Source: Candidatus Sumerlaea chitinivorans | GTDB taxonomy: Bacteria > Sumerlaeota > Sumerlaeia > Sumerlaeales > Sumerlaeaceae | DNA: 64,000 bases | Direction: 5' to 3' | NCBI GenBank assembly: GCA_003290465.1 | Contig: CP030759.1 | Location: 288,672-352,671, forward strand | Part shown: piece after piece, positions 46,981-55,959 of the stretch | How the letters are laid out: each line of letters opens with the position of its first letter | How positions within the stretch are numbered: the stretch's first letter is position 1 | Made by a program: the position numbers and the translations under genes | The notes under the pieces: generated by a model | The model's database searches: none | The model's input: only the letters and a program-made list of their open reading frames with translations | What the model was told of the DNA's origin: nothing

Positions 46981-49397
46981 GGACTGCTCAGCTCCTTGCT
47001 CTGGGAAGTAAGAGTGCCCGTGGTAACGCTGACCATGCTTGTGGTGAGTGCATCCCGCAGAGCGATTTCGAACTCAGGACGAGCCCGATATTCTGCAAGG
47101 TCTTTGTCCTCTCGCGCAATTTGGGCGATGGTCTCCCCGCCGATTTGGATTGCTGCCTTGAGGTAATGCTGGGCGCGTGCGTAGTCGTGCAGCTTTGCAT
47201 ACGCACACGCCAGATTATAAAGTGGCGCTGCGGTTTGCGGATTTAACTCGGCCGCGCGTTTGAAGAAAGTGATCGCCCGTAGGAAGTCGTTCTGACGCAT
47301 ATGGAGAGTACCCGCATCGTTCAGTGCGACCACATCCATTGGGCGGAACTCCAGGTATTGATCCCAATACGACGCTGCCAGCTTGTCGTCGCCCAACCTT
47401 GAGGTCACGCGGGCAAGGTGCATGAGGGCGACTAAGTCACCTTCTTTCGCGTACTTAGTGGCGCGAAGGTACGCTTCTTGGGCTTCCTTTGTCTTGTTCT
47501 GCAACTCGAGCGTTTTCCCCAAGTCTATCCAAAGCTCTGCACTTCGGGAACGTGTTTTCAGCGCTTGCCGGAAATACTGTTCCGCTTGAGCGTAATGCTT
47601 TTGTGCAAAAGCAATCCTGCCGTGGAGAGCGTTTATTGCGGCATTGTCGGCTTGGTACTTTCGTAAAATTTCGGTTTCCGTTGCTGCTTCGTCGTAGCGC
47701 TTGAGGACGGAGAGGCAGTAGATCTTGAGGCTACGTGCCCGACGCATTTCCGGAACAGCCTCAAGCGCGCGATTGAGTTCCAACAGAGCGGATGTAGCCC
47801 TGTCCGTGTTATCGAGGTAACTTTCGGTTGGTGACGTCGGATTGACGTATTTGTAGGCAAGGCGTTCGGCGAGGGCGCGATTGGGGCCACTTCGTTTTAC
47901 GAAAACCATACACGTATCATCCCAGTGGACCAAAGCCCAATCAGGATCGTTATAGAGCTGAGCGGCAAGGCACTCGGGGTATTTGACCCCTCCGTAAGTG
48001 AGGACGAAAAAGCCAAGGTTGTGCTCTTTTACCGCGTCACGCCAAATCGGGTTTCCAGATTCGATGACTTTGTAACGCCAAAACGTCTTTGGGCCGTACA
48101 CGTCGACTCGCCCATCTTGGAAAACAAGGTAATCCGGGTACAAGCGGTAGATCAGATATCCGCCCACGTTATACTCGTTAAACATGTTTCCTGCGGGACG
48201 TTCGCGCAGGATAAAGTCTGCGGTTCGCTCTGGAACTTCGGTATGGGGGCCAAAGCCATACTCGTGGACCATGCTGCGCAAGCCAACGTCCGCAACTGCG
48301 TAGACTAAGTAGGCGGCATAGGCATAGACAGCGACGTAGGGTAAAGCTAACGCTATCTTACGCTGCCGAATCCACAGTGGTCCATTTTCGTAAAGGACTC
48401 GGCCAGCGTTGACCACATAATAACCGAATAAGGGAACGGCGACGTAACCAAATAGCACAATGTTCCGTCTTGCCGACAGTGAGAAATAGCTCCACCCAAC
48501 CACGAGCAATGCATGCGTTAAGTCTACCTTTCGCCAGTTAGGTAGCATAATCACGCAGAAAGCCGCAAGAACCACCCAGAAGGGAGTAAAAAAGGGAAAC
48601 TCGGGTGGCATCCACTCGAAAATCATCTCAAAGAAAATGTCATGCTGCACGACCTTAAATGGGAAGGTGAGCATTTCGAAACCGTACGGATTGATGGCCG
48701 TGGCGAGAAAGGTGAGAAATACTACCGCTCCGTATGTGAGAATTCGGCGAGGTGGCGTGAGATTGCCAGTGTCCCAGCCGTAGAGACGCAGCACATGCTT
48801 GCCGACCTCACCGATAATGAGCATGCCTGCAAGCACGAAGAAAGCGACAAATGCTCCGTGCATATTGGCCCAAAGAACCATGAGCGGGGGCATGAGCCAA
48901 AGCCATCCCCGGTGGCCCAGAAAATGCCTAAGCGAGAGATGAAAAAACAGCGGAAACAAAAGATATGTTACGACCTGCGGCCGAAATTCGACGCTGCCCA
49001 TGCTCATGGAGGCCGCAATAACCACAAGGGCCAACGAGAGCCCGTGGCTAAGTTTTAAAAGCAAGCACGTGCGCCATAGGATGATGTAGGATGCCGTGAG
49101 CAGGGTGCATCGCACCAGACTGAGGCCGACCCATCCGCCCAAACGGTACAGAGCGTAAAGCACGACCTGAAACAACCATTCGTGATCCAACCAAGGTTGG
49201 CCTTGAGCTATGTGGGAAAAGACGTCGGCATGTGGAACCTTGCGGTTTTCGATGATCCATTGCCCGATTCGCAAATGCATGAAGAAATCGGGCTCGATGA
49301 ACTTGGTGAGGCGTGCCACGAAGACGAGAATGAACACTACGGATGCGGAAACCCACACCAAGAACTCGCGTCGTGTCTGTCGGCTATGCTCAAGCAT
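46977..49397 (-). CDS. Polytopic membrane protein with C-terminal TPR domain
   Basis: An 806-residue protein. After a first helix comes the family signature EPDFFMHLRIGQWIIENRKV, then VFSHIAQGQPWLDHEWLFQV, found in large bacterial GT-C-like membrane proteins of unknown acceptor. About 11 helices reach residue 440. A soluble segment (NMFNEYNVGGYLIYRLYPDY, VFQDGRVDVYG) and five or six TPR units (about 540-770, such as KHYAQAEQYFRQALKTRSRS) follow. The TPRs lie on the non-cytoplasmic side if the last helix count is right, and would recruit partners. It is the first gene of the three-gene coupled unit. The ATG has no strong ribosome-binding site. Likely role: envelope polysaccharide assembly; inference. 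Confidence 0.78.
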   Translation of the reverse strand: MLEHSRQTRREFLVWVSASVVFILVFVARLTKFIEPDFFMHLRIGQWIIENRKVPHADVFSHIAQGQPWLDHEWLFQVVLYALYRLGGWVGLSLVRCTLLTASYIILWRTCLLLKLSHGLSLALVVIAASMSMGSVEFRPQVVTYLLFPLFFHLSLRHFLGHRGWLWLMPPLMVLWANMHGAFVAFFVLAGMLIIGEVGKHVLRLYGWDTGNLTPPRRILTYGAVVFLTFLATAINPYGFEMLTFPFKVVQHDIFFEMIFEWMPPEFPFFTPFWVVLAAFCVIMLPNWRKVDLTHALLVVGWSYFSLSARRNIVLFGYVAVPLFGYYVVNAGRVLYENGPLWIRQRKIALALPYVAVYAYAAYLVYAVADVGLRSMVHEYGFGPHTEVPERTADFILRERPAGNMFNEYNVGGYLIYRLYPDYLVFQDGRVDVYGPKTFWRYKVIESGNPIWRDAVKEHNLGFFVLTYGGVKYPECLAAQLYNDPDWALVHWDDTCMVFVKRSGPNRALAERLAYKYVNPTSPTESYLDNTDRATSALLELNRALEAVPEMRRARSLKIYCLSVLKRYDEAATETEILRKYQADNAAINALHGRIAFAQKHYAQAEQYFRQALKTRSRSAELWIDLGKTLELQNKTKEAQEAYLRATKYAKEGDLVALMHLARVTSRLGDDKLAASYWDQYLEFRPMDVVALNDAGTLHMRQNDFLRAITFFKRAAELNPQTAAPLYNLACAYAKLHDYARAQHYLKAAIQIGGETIAQIAREDKDLAEYRARPEFEIALRDALTTSMVSVTTGTLTSQSKELSSP

Positions 49398-49529
49398 GTC
49401 TGGGACAAAGTAGAGTATCTCGTCGTTGAGTCAAGAAGACTACTCCACCCCGTTCCTTCTCTCGACAGAAAAGCAAACCACTCGGCTTAGCCAGCGTTCA
49501 ACACATTCCGGCGAACTGCGCAACCTGTG

Positions 49530-50117
49530 TTAGGGCGAAAGACGTTCGACATGCCAGCCGTCTTGCGTTCGAGTGTAAAGAAAACGGTCGTGGAGACGGA
49601 AGAGCCCCGCGTGCCAAAACTCCATTCGCTCAGGGATAATGCGGTAGCCACCCCAGTACGGCGGGCGTGGGACTGGCCGCCCTAAGAATCGCACCTTGTA
49701 CTCCATATAGCGCGAAATCAGTTCCATCCGAGACTTTAGCGGCTGGCTTTGATATGAAGCCCACGCCCCCAGCTGGCTGCCACGCGGCCGCGATGCAAAA
49801 TAGGCGTCCGAGTCCGCATCGCTCACCAATTCCACTGGTCCCTCAATGCGAATCTGATCGCCGAGCGATGGCCAGTAGAAGCAGAGGGAGGCAAACGGCG
49901 TTTTTGCGAGATGCTGTCCTTTCGGGCTTAGGCGGTTTGTGTAAAATACAAACCCTCGCTCATCGAATCCTTTCAAGAGCACCATACGATTCGTTGGGCG
50001 CCCCTGCAGATCGGTCGTAGCCAAGCACGCAGCTGTGTGGTCGTAAGGTTCACTCTTTGCTGCTCGCTCGAAAAGAAGCCGAAACCGCTCAATCGGATCC
50101 GGATGTTCTTTCACCAT
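49530..50117 (-). CDS. pdxH: Pyridoxamine 5'-phosphate oxidase
   Basis: An FMN enzyme that oxidises pyridoxamine or pyridoxine 5'-phosphate to pyridoxal 5'-phosphate, in cofactor salvage and synthesis. The 195-residue protein has the family segments ACLATTDLQGRPTNRMVLLK, GFVFYTNRLSPKGQHLAKTP, the FMN contact FYWPSLGDQIRIEGPVE, ASRPRGSQLGAWASYQS and the C-terminal FWHAGLFRLHDRFLYTR with final VERLSP. The length is near the lower end of the family (about 200-230). It follows the binding-protein gene by 45 bases on the same strand, so it may be the last gene of the tldD-tldE-binding protein-pdxH unit. Confidence 0.93.
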   Translation of the reverse strand: MVKEHPDPIERFRLLFERAAKSEPYDHTAACLATTDLQGRPTNRMVLLKGFDERGFVFYTNRLSPKGQHLAKTPFASLCFYWPSLGDQIRIEGPVELVSDADSDAYFASRPRGSQLGAWASYQSQPLKSRMELISRYMEYKVRFLGRPVPRPPYWGGYRIIPERMEFWHAGLFRLHDRFLYTRTQDGWHVERLSP

Positions 50118-50162
50118 TCACTCCCCAATCACGCTTGTATGTCCTTGCTGACTACCATCATC

Positions 50163-52253
50163 TCAGCGACGGCTAAATAATCTCAAGTAACGATCAAGTC
50201 CTTCTTTGGTGGCGGGCGCATTGCTCAAGAATTGTTTTTCGAACTCCAACGCCAAAACGGGCACAATGGAAGCGGGAGCTAAATCGCGCTGCTCCACCAC
50301 TTTCCGGACATCCTTTGCTAAGTCCTCATAAAGTTCATGCGCGAAGTGAGCTGGCTCTGCGCGAATGTGCGAGGCCACAACGTCCTCATAGTCTGCAAAT
50401 ACGGGAATGGAACGGTAGGGGAGGAGGGACTGGTTCACCGCGGATTGCTTGGGCGGGGCATAGAGTGGTACTCGTGGAATTCCCGTCAATTCCTGCTCGC
50501 GGAAATAATACTGTTCTCGCAGGCGTTGCACTTCCGGGTCGAGCAAGAACAAGAGCCAGCGGACTGCGGCAGCTCGCTTTGCCTTTTCTAACTGGGAATT
50601 CACGATCAGCGCGCGGCCAAAAACTAAATGATCGCGCGATTGCGGCCCTGCTGGCAGAGCGGCGATCCCAATGTTGTCCAGCGGCATCCCCATCCGCATT
50701 AGCTGCCGAATCGTGTCGCGCGTTGCCGGCAGCATGACCATTGCAACCTTGCCGTCGGCAAACATTCGCATTACGTTATCGGCATAGCATTTCTCCGGCG
50801 GGGGAATCACATCGTACCGCCACCGAAGGTCTTTCAAAAAGCTCAAAACATCGGTAGCTGCTTGCGAGCGCAAAGCGAGAGTGATACCCGACGGTGTTTG
50901 TCGCTCCACCTCCATTCCGGCCTGAATGCCCCATTGGACAAATTCGCGCCCACCCTCTTGGGCAAACAGCACGGGAGCATAGCCGTAAACGCCCTTTCCA
51001 TGATCGGTGAGTTTCACAGCCAGCTTGATGAATTCCTCCCAGTTCTGGGGCAACCCTGCAAACTGAACCACCGTCGTTCCCTCTTCCTTGACGACGGTTT
51101 CTGTCACCTCTTCCGCAGGTGCACTCGTCGGGACTTCCTTCGGGGGAGGTAATTGGGGCTGCCGCGCATGTGGGCGGGCGGACTCGATATCGGAATCGAC
51201 CTCTGTCTCCGGCTGAAACCCCCGTCGCGAGGGTACAGCACTCTCGATTTCCTCCTCTGACTCTGAAGGGCGCCCGGTTCTTTGGTCTGGCAAAGCATCC
51301 GATTCTCTTGGTTGCCCGAACACCGGTATCCGCCTCTGCTGCCCCAGCGGGCGGAACGGCCAAATGGGGCGTCGCCGCGCCGGCACCTGATACTCATTCT
51401 CGACCTGCTGTTCTGCGCGCCGACTATAGCTTGGCTGATTCTGCTCCTCTTCCTCTTGGGTCTGAGTCTGCGAGTAATCGTAATAGGAACGCCCTGAGCG
51501 GCGGAACTGCGCAACCATCCGGCCGCTTCCTTGCTCACTTTGAGGGAGCGCTGGGGCGGGTATGGTTTCAAGATTCCACTCGTCGCTTCCCCCTTTTCCT
51601 TTCTTCTTTTCATCTTTCTTGCTTGGGGGAGCTTTCTGCTCTTTGGAAGGAGGACGGAGTGCTTCTTCCAGTATTTGACGATTGTAGAAGAGAGCCATCG
51701 AGTGAAGTTCTACGGGCACCCCAAAAATTCGCCCGTCCTTCTGCAATAAAGCTAACGCCGATGGGTTCAACTGCCGGACGAGTTCCTCCTGAGCTACAAG
51801 ATCGGTCAGATCCGCTGCATAACTCAGGCCGATGATCGTCTGGGCTTGGTCTACCGAAATCTCTACGATGTCCGTGAGGGTACGGTTACGTGCCCGCTCA
51901 TAGAAACTCTCAGGCGTGAAGCGCCACGTGCTAAATTCGATCTGAATATCGGGATTGCGCTGCTCAAAGATGCGGACCAGTTGCTGGATGAGTTCCTGCT
52001 CAAAGAGTTCGTAGCCGGCGGGCGCATTGTTCACTGTTAGCCGCACACGTTGGGTTGCAGAAGGCAGTGCACCAGTTCCTGCGGGGTTGTTCTGCAAGCT
52101 GGCCAGCATTCCCGCCACCACGACCTCGGGATCACCCTCGGGTGCAACGTGCGGATTCAGGCGCTGCTTGCACCCTGCTAACGCGAGCAACGTGCTCGCG
52201 ATCAAAAGGAAGGCACATTTCATCCACGCATTATGAAACCGCGCTTGCAACAT
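50163..52253 (-). CDS. Extracellular solute-binding lipoprotein with long disordered insert
   Basis: A 696-residue lipoprotein of the family 1 solute-binding (sugar-type) fold. The signal MKCAFLLIASTLLALAGC has a clear lipobox; ATG at 52253 (after GCGAGGCGTG) or 52223 could start it. The two lobes are visible as VRIFEQRNPDIQIEFSTW with DLTDLVAQEELVRQLNPSAL, and later LPQNWEEFIKLAVKLTDHGK, MFADGKVAMVMLPATRD and AVRWLLFLLDPEVQRLREQY. Between them, about residues 200-390, is a charged, glutamine- and proline-rich segment unusual for the family. No ABC permease or ATPase genes are nearby. The start overlaps the stop of tldE, so its production is coupled to TldD/TldE. Substrate unknown. Confidence 0.85.
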   Translation of the reverse strand: MLQARFHNAWMKCAFLLIASTLLALAGCKQRLNPHVAPEGDPEVVVAGMLASLQNNPAGTGALPSATQRVRLTVNNAPAGYELFEQELIQQLVRIFEQRNPDIQIEFSTWRFTPESFYERARNRTLTDIVEISVDQAQTIIGLSYAADLTDLVAQEELVRQLNPSALALLQKDGRIFGVPVELHSMALFYNRQILEEALRPPSKEQKAPPSKKDEKKKGKGGSDEWNLETIPAPALPQSEQGSGRMVAQFRRSGRSYYDYSQTQTQEEEEQNQPSYSRRAEQQVENEYQVPARRRPIWPFRPLGQQRRIPVFGQPRESDALPDQRTGRPSESEEEIESAVPSRRGFQPETEVDSDIESARPHARQPQLPPPKEVPTSAPAEEVTETVVKEEGTTVVQFAGLPQNWEEFIKLAVKLTDHGKGVYGYAPVLFAQEGGREFVQWGIQAGMEVERQTPSGITLALRSQAATDVLSFLKDLRWRYDVIPPPEKCYADNVMRMFADGKVAMVMLPATRDTIRQLMRMGMPLDNIGIAALPAGPQSRDHLVFGRALIVNSQLEKAKRAAAVRWLLFLLDPEVQRLREQYYFREQELTGIPRVPLYAPPKQSAVNQSLLPYRSIPVFADYEDVVASHIRAEPAHFAHELYEDLAKDVRKVVEQRDLAPASIVPVLALEFEKQFLSNAPATKEGLDRYLRLFSRR

Positions 52254-53590
52254 CACGCCTCGCTTGCGCTGGTAAAGCCAAATCGCTGCACTTTGATGGC
52301 GGGGACAACAGCAACTCCTGTGACTCCCTCGACCCGCCTCGTCTCAGCAGTTAGAGCGGTGATCCGGTTCAATACGTCGAGCACTTCTACGGTGAAGCGT
52401 AGATTGGGGAGCGGTTCGACGAGGCGCCCGTTGGCGATGCGATAGGTGCCGTCGCGTGTCATCCCTGTGATTGTCGTTGTGATCGGATCCACAACGTTTA
52501 CATAGTGAAAATTCCGCACATAAATTCCATTCTCTGTCGAGTGAATCAGGCGTTCGAGCGTGGATCTGCCTCCCGCCATAAAGAGGTTCTCAGCTTGTGG
52601 GCCTTCGTCACTCGTGGGAGGTGCTGCGTGGCCCGTGTTTGGCATCTGAAGCTGCGCAGCGGTACGGGAATCTGTGACGAGACCTTTCGCAATGCCTTTT
52701 TCGACCAAGACGACACGTTTTCGTGCCACCCCTTCATAGTCGAAAACCCGGGGCATCCCCTCGGGGTCTAGCCCGTCATCCCAAATCGTGACTTTAGATG
52801 AACAGATTCGCTTTCCCAGACGGTTGCAGAGTGGCGACTGTCCTTCGAGATATTGTTTCGCCCCAAAAGCCATCCACCCCAGAAAACCGACTAACTGTCC
52901 AACTGCCAAATGGTCCAATACCACAGTGGTTTCGCACGGAAGATCGACTGAGCCGAGCGACTCGCTGCGTGTCACCAACTTCAATGCTTCTTCAAGCTGC
53001 TCATCAAATGGGACCTCGCTTAACGCATTACTCACCCAATACGAGCGCCCTGACAAAGCGCCCTTCGTTGCCACAAGATTGAGCTCGGCACGTGTCCAAG
53101 TTTGGTAAGATTCCACACCTTCGGTGTTCACGATACAAAGTGTATTCTCACTCGTACTTAAGGCCCCCGAAAGCTCGACTGACTGTCCCTGCGCGCGACA
53201 AAAGAGCCTGCGGAGCGTCTCCGCACGATCGTAGGGCTGGGCGCGCGCCGTGAACTCATCGAATGATAGGGTATCCGCCAAGGGTATTTCGCTGGGGAGA
53301 GTCACTGGGACGTTTGATTGCGGCATGTTTCTCGCAATCTTTTCGGCTTGCTTGGCAGCAGAAGCTAAGGAGTCTTGGTCAAAACGGTTCGTCAGAGCGA
53401 TCCCCGCGCGTCCGTCTACTATGACCCGAATCCACACGAGACGCTCCTCGCTCACCGTGTTCTGATGAATCCGGTTCTTCATAAAGCGCGTGAGCCCATT
53501 GATGCGTCTCGAATATCCAATCTCGCATGGATCGCGTCGGATGCTTCGTAGTATTGCTCGCAGACGGTTCACTGTCTTCGGAACGGGCAT
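52253..53590 (-). CDS. tldE: TldE/PmbA-family metalloprotease subunit
   Basis: A 445-residue member of the TldD/PmbA family, the partner subunit that lacks its own zinc site and forms the heterodimeric protease with TldD. Recognisable parts are the N-terminal ERLVWIRVIVDGRAGIALTN, the middle VVLDHLAVGQLVGFLGWMAF, KVTIWDDGLDPEGMPRVFDY, VTDSRTAAQLQMPNTGHAAP and NLFMAGGRSTLERLIHSTEN. There is no HExxxH. ATG at 53590 lies 4 bases after the tldD stop and has GGAGGAAAG upstream, preferred over an earlier GTG at 53641. The stop overlaps the binding-protein gene. In known bacteria TldDE trims unfolded peptides and leader sequences; the substrate here is unknown. Confidence 0.87.
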   Translation of the reverse strand: MPVPKTVNRLRAILRSIRRDPCEIGYSRRINGLTRFMKNRIHQNTVSEERLVWIRVIVDGRAGIALTNRFDQDSLASAAKQAEKIARNMPQSNVPVTLPSEIPLADTLSFDEFTARAQPYDRAETLRRLFCRAQGQSVELSGALSTSENTLCIVNTEGVESYQTWTRAELNLVATKGALSGRSYWVSNALSEVPFDEQLEEALKLVTRSESLGSVDLPCETTVVLDHLAVGQLVGFLGWMAFGAKQYLEGQSPLCNRLGKRICSSKVTIWDDGLDPEGMPRVFDYEGVARKRVVLVEKGIAKGLVTDSRTAAQLQMPNTGHAAPPTSDEGPQAENLFMAGGRSTLERLIHSTENGIYVRNFHYVNVVDPITTTITGMTRDGTYRIANGRLVEPLPNLRFTVEVLDVLNRITALTAETRRVEGVTGVAVVPAIKVQRFGFTSASEA

Positions 53591-53594
53591 AGCG

Positions 53595-55037
53595 TTATGC
53601 TTTCCTCCCGACCGTAACGTTGCGGAACCGCGCTGGGGCACAGCCGTGGCCCACTCGCGCTATCTGCATAGGTTCCCCTTTCCCGCAATTTGGCACTCCC
53701 CACAGCACCCAATCGCTCGACCTGCAAACGGCATCGCAACTGCGCCAGAACTGGGGAGTCACTCCGCCATAGATGGGATTGCGGAAGAGTCTTCCCAACT
53801 TGCCATTACGTATTTCACGTGCGACCTCAGTTGCGAACTGAAATTGCAGTCGCCGGTCGTCAATGGACCAACTCCGATTTGTTTCGAAGAAGAGCCCCCG
53901 TTTTGTGTCGGCGATTAGCTCTTCCAGCGTCCATTCCCCCGGCAAGAGGTTGATATTCGTCATGCGAACGATGGGGAAATTCTGCCAACCGTCTGCACGC
54001 ATGGCCCCGCTCGATCGGCGTCCGATGAGGGGAGCCGTGGAACATGAACTCAAAACGCCACGGAGAATCCCTTCCGTGATTAGGGGCTCGCAGCGCGCCG
54101 GTGTTCCCTCATCGTCGAATGCGAAGGACCCAAGCCCCCCAGCGACCGTAGCGTCTGCCACAACAGAAACGGCAGGCGATCCGTACTTGAATGAGCCCAA
54201 CATTTCTGGCGTCACAAATGAGGTCCCGGCAAATGAGGCTTCGTAACCCAGAATTCGGTCAAGCTCCAGCGCGTGCCCAATGCTCTCGTGAATTTGCAAA
54301 GCAAGCTGGTTGCTATCGAGAATGACATCAAACTCTCCCGCTGGGCATTCCGGAACTGAAAGGAGTTCTACCGCTTCCGCGGCGACCCGCTGAGCGTTCC
54401 CTTGCAGGTCAAGCTCTTCGATAAACTCGTAACCGGCAGCACGATAGTTGCCCCCAAAGCTTGCTGGGTAGGAGCGCACCTGGAGCTCTTTCCCATCTGT
54501 AGCGTACGCTGCTATGCCCGCCCCACACTGCACGGTCTCCTGTTCAATTTCGCTGTCCAGCGTACTAACAAAGACCTTGTTTTCACGCATGAGCTCCATG
54601 GTTGCGACAGCGGACTGCACTCGCTTTTCTTCGCGCATGAGCTGCGTGCACTGAATGAGGAGTGTGAGTCTTTCGCTCAGGGGGACGCGAAAAGGGTCCT
54701 TTAAGCACGCGGCGCGGTATTGTCCGGTGGCGGGTGCCGGGGAGTCGAACCGCTCGCCGGCGCTGCGAACAATCGCGCTGGTGTCTGCGGTCATGATCGC
54801 CTGTTGAACAGTGCGATCAATGCTGTCGGACGTGAGCTCACATGAAGCCGCAAATCCCCAGCAGCCACTTCGTAGGACCCGTACGCCAAATCCTAAGCTT
54901 TCGCTGGCAAGAATTCGTTCTGGTTCTCCATTCCTGACGGACAGGGTTTCCGTGGATCGGTGCACCACACGCACGTCGGCATATTGAACGTCGCGCTTGG
55001 GGATTCGGTTTAGAATGACGGTCGCAATGGACTTCAT
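53595..55037 (-). CDS. tldD: TldD-family metalloprotease, catalytic subunit
   Basis: A 480-residue zinc protease subunit. The zinc site HESIGH (His250, Glu251, His255) is followed by ALELDRILGYEASFAGTSFV and the hallmark GSPAVSVVADATVAGGLGSF. Further conserved segments are FDDEGTPARCEPLITEGILR, FPIVRMTNINLLPGEWTLEE and RGLFFETNRSWSIDDRRLQF. In E. coli and archaea the TldD/TldE dimer degrades or matures small unfolded peptides, including RiPP precursors and the antitoxin CcdA. No recognisable precursor peptide is adjacent. The gene is divergent from rex, with 186 bases between the starts. No strong ribosome-binding site before the ATG is visible. First gene of the tldD-tldE-binding protein unit. 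Confidence 0.92.
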   Translation of the reverse strand: MKSIATVILNRIPKRDVQYADVRVVHRSTETLSVRNGEPERILASESLGFGVRVLRSGCWGFAASCELTSDSIDRTVQQAIMTADTSAIVRSAGERFDSPAPATGQYRAACLKDPFRVPLSERLTLLIQCTQLMREEKRVQSAVATMELMRENKVFVSTLDSEIEQETVQCGAGIAAYATDGKELQVRSYPASFGGNYRAAGYEFIEELDLQGNAQRVAAEAVELLSVPECPAGEFDVILDSNQLALQIHESIGHALELDRILGYEASFAGTSFVTPEMLGSFKYGSPAVSVVADATVAGGLGSFAFDDEGTPARCEPLITEGILRGVLSSCSTAPLIGRRSSGAMRADGWQNFPIVRMTNINLLPGEWTLEELIADTKRGLFFETNRSWSIDDRRLQFQFATEVAREIRNGKLGRLFRNPIYGGVTPQFWRSCDAVCRSSDWVLWGVPNCGKGEPMQIARVGHGCAPARFRNVTVGRKA

Positions 55038-55223
55038 AAGCTAAGTATTCTCGTGACTCATTCCACATCGCGTTGGCTGTAGGCAACTCAATTGTTTGTT
55101 TGCTGCTACGCGATGCGGAGGTTTTTGAGACTCAGGGGGGCAGTGTGGGCTCTTGGAAATATGCTTGAAGTTATCCCTTTCTCTACCACAATGAGGGCCA
55201 TCACGCAGTCGTTCGGTGGGAAA

Positions 55224-55928
55224 ATGGCAGACTCGAAAGAGAAGAAAACAGAACCATCGCAAGTGCAGCTGAGTTCGAATGAGCCACTTCACGCGGAAAA
55301 CAAGCGCAAGAAGATCGCACGCATTCCTCCTGCGGTCATAAAACGCTTGTCGCTCTACGCCCGCGTTCTGCTCGACCTCGAAATGAGCAATGTTCTGACT
55401 ATTTCCTCAAAAGATTTGGCCCAGCGGTTGGGCATCACAAGCGCACAAGTTCGCAAAGACCTTGCCTACTTCGGCCAATTTGGAATTCCGGGCGTAGGTT
55501 ATGATGTCAGCGATCTACGTGCCAATCTGAAGCGAATCCTAGGCACGGACCGCGAAGTGCAAGCGATCCTGATTGGCGTCGGCAACCTCGGTGCAGCTTT
55601 GATGGCCTACGGTGGCTTCTTGCGCCACGGAGTGCGAATTGTGAAAGCGTTTGATGCCGACACGTCGAAAGTTGGGATGCAACGGGGCGGTGTGCTCATC
55701 TACCATATTGACGAATTAGAGCGCCAACTTGAGCACCAACCCATCGACATTGCCATACTTACGGTACCTTCCGAGGCAGCTCAGCCAGTCACGGACCGAC
55801 TCGTAAAAGCAGGAATCATTGGGATTCTGAATTTTGTGCCCACCCGACTCACGGTTCCCCCGGACGTCCATGTCCACTACGTGGACTTAGCAATTGAAAT
55901 TGAGTCGCTTTGTTACTATCTGCGCTGA
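55224..55928 (+). CDS. rex: Redox-sensing transcriptional repressor Rex
   Basis: A 234-residue NADH/NAD+-responsive repressor. The winged-helix part (IPPAVIKRLSLYARVLLDLE, then SSKDLAQRLGITSAQVRKDL and FGQFGIPGVGYDV) is highly typical. The Rossmann part has AILIGVGNLGAALMAYGGF and DIAILTVPSEAAQPVTDRL, followed by NFVPTRLTVP. High NADH releases Rex from promoters of respiration and fermentation genes. The ATG at 55224 is preferred because the winged helix then starts after a basic, Lys/Glu-rich 50-residue tail; two other ATG codons at 55191 and 55161 and a far-upstream TTG are possible. No Rex operator (TTGTGAA-type palindrome) is visible nearby. It is divergent from tldD. Confidence 0.95.
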   Translation: MADSKEKKTEPSQVQLSSNEPLHAENKRKKIARIPPAVIKRLSLYARVLLDLEMSNVLTISSKDLAQRLGITSAQVRKDLAYFGQFGIPGVGYDVSDLRANLKRILGTDREVQAILIGVGNLGAALMAYGGFLRHGVRIVKAFDADTSKVGMQRGGVLIYHIDELERQLEHQPIDIAILTVPSEAAQPVTDRLVKAGIIGILNFVPTRLTVPPDVHVHYVDLAIEIESLCYYLR

Positions 55929-55959
55929 AGGAAATCCAGATAAGAAAAGGAATCCGCTT

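Noticed and set aside
55038-55223. A Rex operator between rex and tldD
   Set aside because: I looked for a TTGTGAA/TTCACAA-type palindrome in the divergent region and found none, so autoregulation is not claimed.
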